NCBI RefSeq assembly: GCF_001028705.1
Contig: NZ_CP011770.1
Coordinates: forward strand, 2,855,501-2,919,500
From: Croceicoccus naphthovorans
GTDB lineage: Bacteria > Pseudomonadota > Alphaproteobacteria > Sphingomonadales > Sphingomonadaceae
Direction: 5' to 3'
Length of the DNA stretch: 64,000 bases
Shown: in pieces, positions 63,267-64,000 of the stretch
How the letters are laid out: each line of letters opens with the position of its first letter
Numbering within the stretch: the first letter of the stretch is position 1
Made by a program: the position numbers and the translations under genes
The notes under the pieces: model-generated
Database searches by the model: none
What the model was told of the DNA's origin: nothing
The model's input: the letters and a program-made list of their open reading frames with translations, nothing else

Positions 63267-63599
63267 GTTTTTGTGCTCTTTCGCTTGAAGCAGATTTACC
63301 GAAGGAAGATGCTTCACCGCCTCCTGCACGAGGCTTACAATGACCATGACTGAGTGGAGAGGCGCTGGTGAGCGGTCGCTAGGCCGCGGCTTGACCATCG
63401 TACTTCAAAAGTCGCTGTGCAGTTGCGCGAATTGTCTCAGCGACTATATCGCAAACGTCACGCATGTCGGCACAAGCCGACAGCTTCGGAAGAATTCCGA
63501 GGTCCCGTCCTCCAGTTGGAGGTTAACCGGCGGACCCTGCAGAGGGTTCGCCGAATTTCGTTCGAACGCTCTCGCAGGTCCAACCCGATGGAGCATCGA
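63267..63599. other. Region without a recognisable gene
   Basis: About 330 bp. Open frames on the plus strand (from 63340 and 63417) run through it but have no ribosome-binding site and a codon pattern unlike the core genes. No RNA gene, repeat or mobile-element end is visible. Confidence 0.45.
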
Positions 63600-63842
63600 A
63601 TGCATTATTCAGACGAGGAAATCGAACGCGCGAAGACATTATTCGCTCGTGAAAATGATCAACCCGGCCATGGCAGAATGGCGGTTGCCGCGATGGCGGG
63701 AATGAGCAAGCCCGGCAAAATCAGCCATATCACTCATCGACGGACTTGGCGGGACTACCTTTCGAAGGCACGACGCGATTTGCAAAAGGAAAGATCGGAC
63801 TGGAATTTTCGATTAGGTAACGTGTCGCATGATCTAAACTGA
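63600..63842 (+). CDS. Small hypothetical protein
   Basis: An 80-aa frame beginning MHYSDEEIERAK, charged, with many His and Arg residues and no known domain. Codon use (more A/T in third positions) differs from the neighbouring core genes, in keeping with an accessory region. ATG 63588 would add 4 residues. No clear ribosome-binding site supports either start, so this may not be a gene. Confidence 0.35.
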   Translation: MHYSDEEIERAKTLFARENDQPGHGRMAVAAMAGMSKPGKISHITHRRTWRDYLSKARRDLQKERSDWNFRLGNVSHDLN

Positions 63843-64000
63843 CCAGGTCGTGGGGCAGCAATAAGGATCAATGGCGCTAGTGAGAAGTCACTACGAATAA
63901 TCGGTAGACCTCGCGGGTGAGCGGCGATGTCGATGTGACGCTCAAATCGACGGGCTCGCAGTGCAGACGTGAATCCCCTCCGACCTGTTCTTACAACACA

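Noticed and set aside
1..64000. CRISPR array, insertion sequence or prophage
   Set aside because: No regularly spaced repeats, transposase, integrase or phage structural genes seen on either strand.

Overview
This is a 64-kb, GC-rich chromosomal stretch of an alphaproteobacterium. Gene content and order point to Sphingomonadales, probably Erythrobacteraceae: small LPLSAC/LAGC-type lipoproteins, a TonB receptor without a recognisable ABC partner, DUF3297, a zinc-ribbon/DUF3426 gene divergent from ftsEX, two DUF465 genes near ptsP, and tilS-ftsH after cpoB. The taxonomic call is inferred from gene content, not from a marker search. Genes are densely packed and many neighbours overlap by 4 bp (ATGA or GTGA), so operon structure can be read directly.

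Layout. 1-4.7 kb: housekeeping genes (gltX, nadE, a lipoprotein, a PilZ-like protein). 4.8-13.1 kb: an acetate/short-chain-acid uptake and signalling module (cNMP-CBS-DUF294 protein, DnaQ-like exonuclease, DUF4212 plus sodium:solute symporter, and a 1120-aa symporter-domain histidine kinase). 13.1-15.7 kb: a BaiN/HI0933 flavoprotein and der. 15.8-23.3 kb: a valine catabolic operon (mmsA, acyl-CoA dehydrogenase, 3-hydroxyisobutyryl-CoA hydrolase, enoyl-CoA hydratase, mmsB) that also carries two lipoproteins and one unrecognised small membrane protein, with a divergent LysR regulator. 23.3-25.6 kb: DUF3297, tRNA-Val(CAC), a frameshifted remnant resembling the sarcosine oxidase gamma subunit, L-asparaginase, and a second remnant.

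25.6-38.7 kb is the most interesting part: a two-operon cluster that looks dedicated to D-amino-acid-containing peptides and N-acyl-D-amino acids. Operon A (starting at 33.4 kb) is TonB receptor, DUF1611/DgcN, a YkvI-type transporter, a beta-lactamase-fold serine hydrolase and an N-acyl-D-amino-acid deacylase homologue. Operon B (starting at 37.9 kb) is a membrane-anchored beta-lactamase-fold hydrolase, a DgcA/dipeptide-epimerase-type enolase and a POT peptide transporter. Both operons are preceded by the same conserved 33-bp box, placed 108-109 bp before the first start codon, and one copy directly abuts the start codon of a divergent XRE-cupin regulator. This suggests a single regulator controlling both operons and itself.

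38.7-60.4 kb is core genome: tRNA-Leu(GAG), the zinc-ribbon gene, ftsEX, ydcF-like, plsC, tyrosine and histidine biosynthesis genes, metXW, dnaB, a phospholipase-D family gene, rpoZ, ftsH, tilS, cpoB, a RodZ-like gene, ptsP and two DUF465 genes. From 60.5 kb to the end the window holds a TauE/SafE permease, then an AT-richer flank, a complete hipBA toxin-antitoxin pair with a clear dyad operator, and a gene-poor tail. That end looks like accessory DNA.
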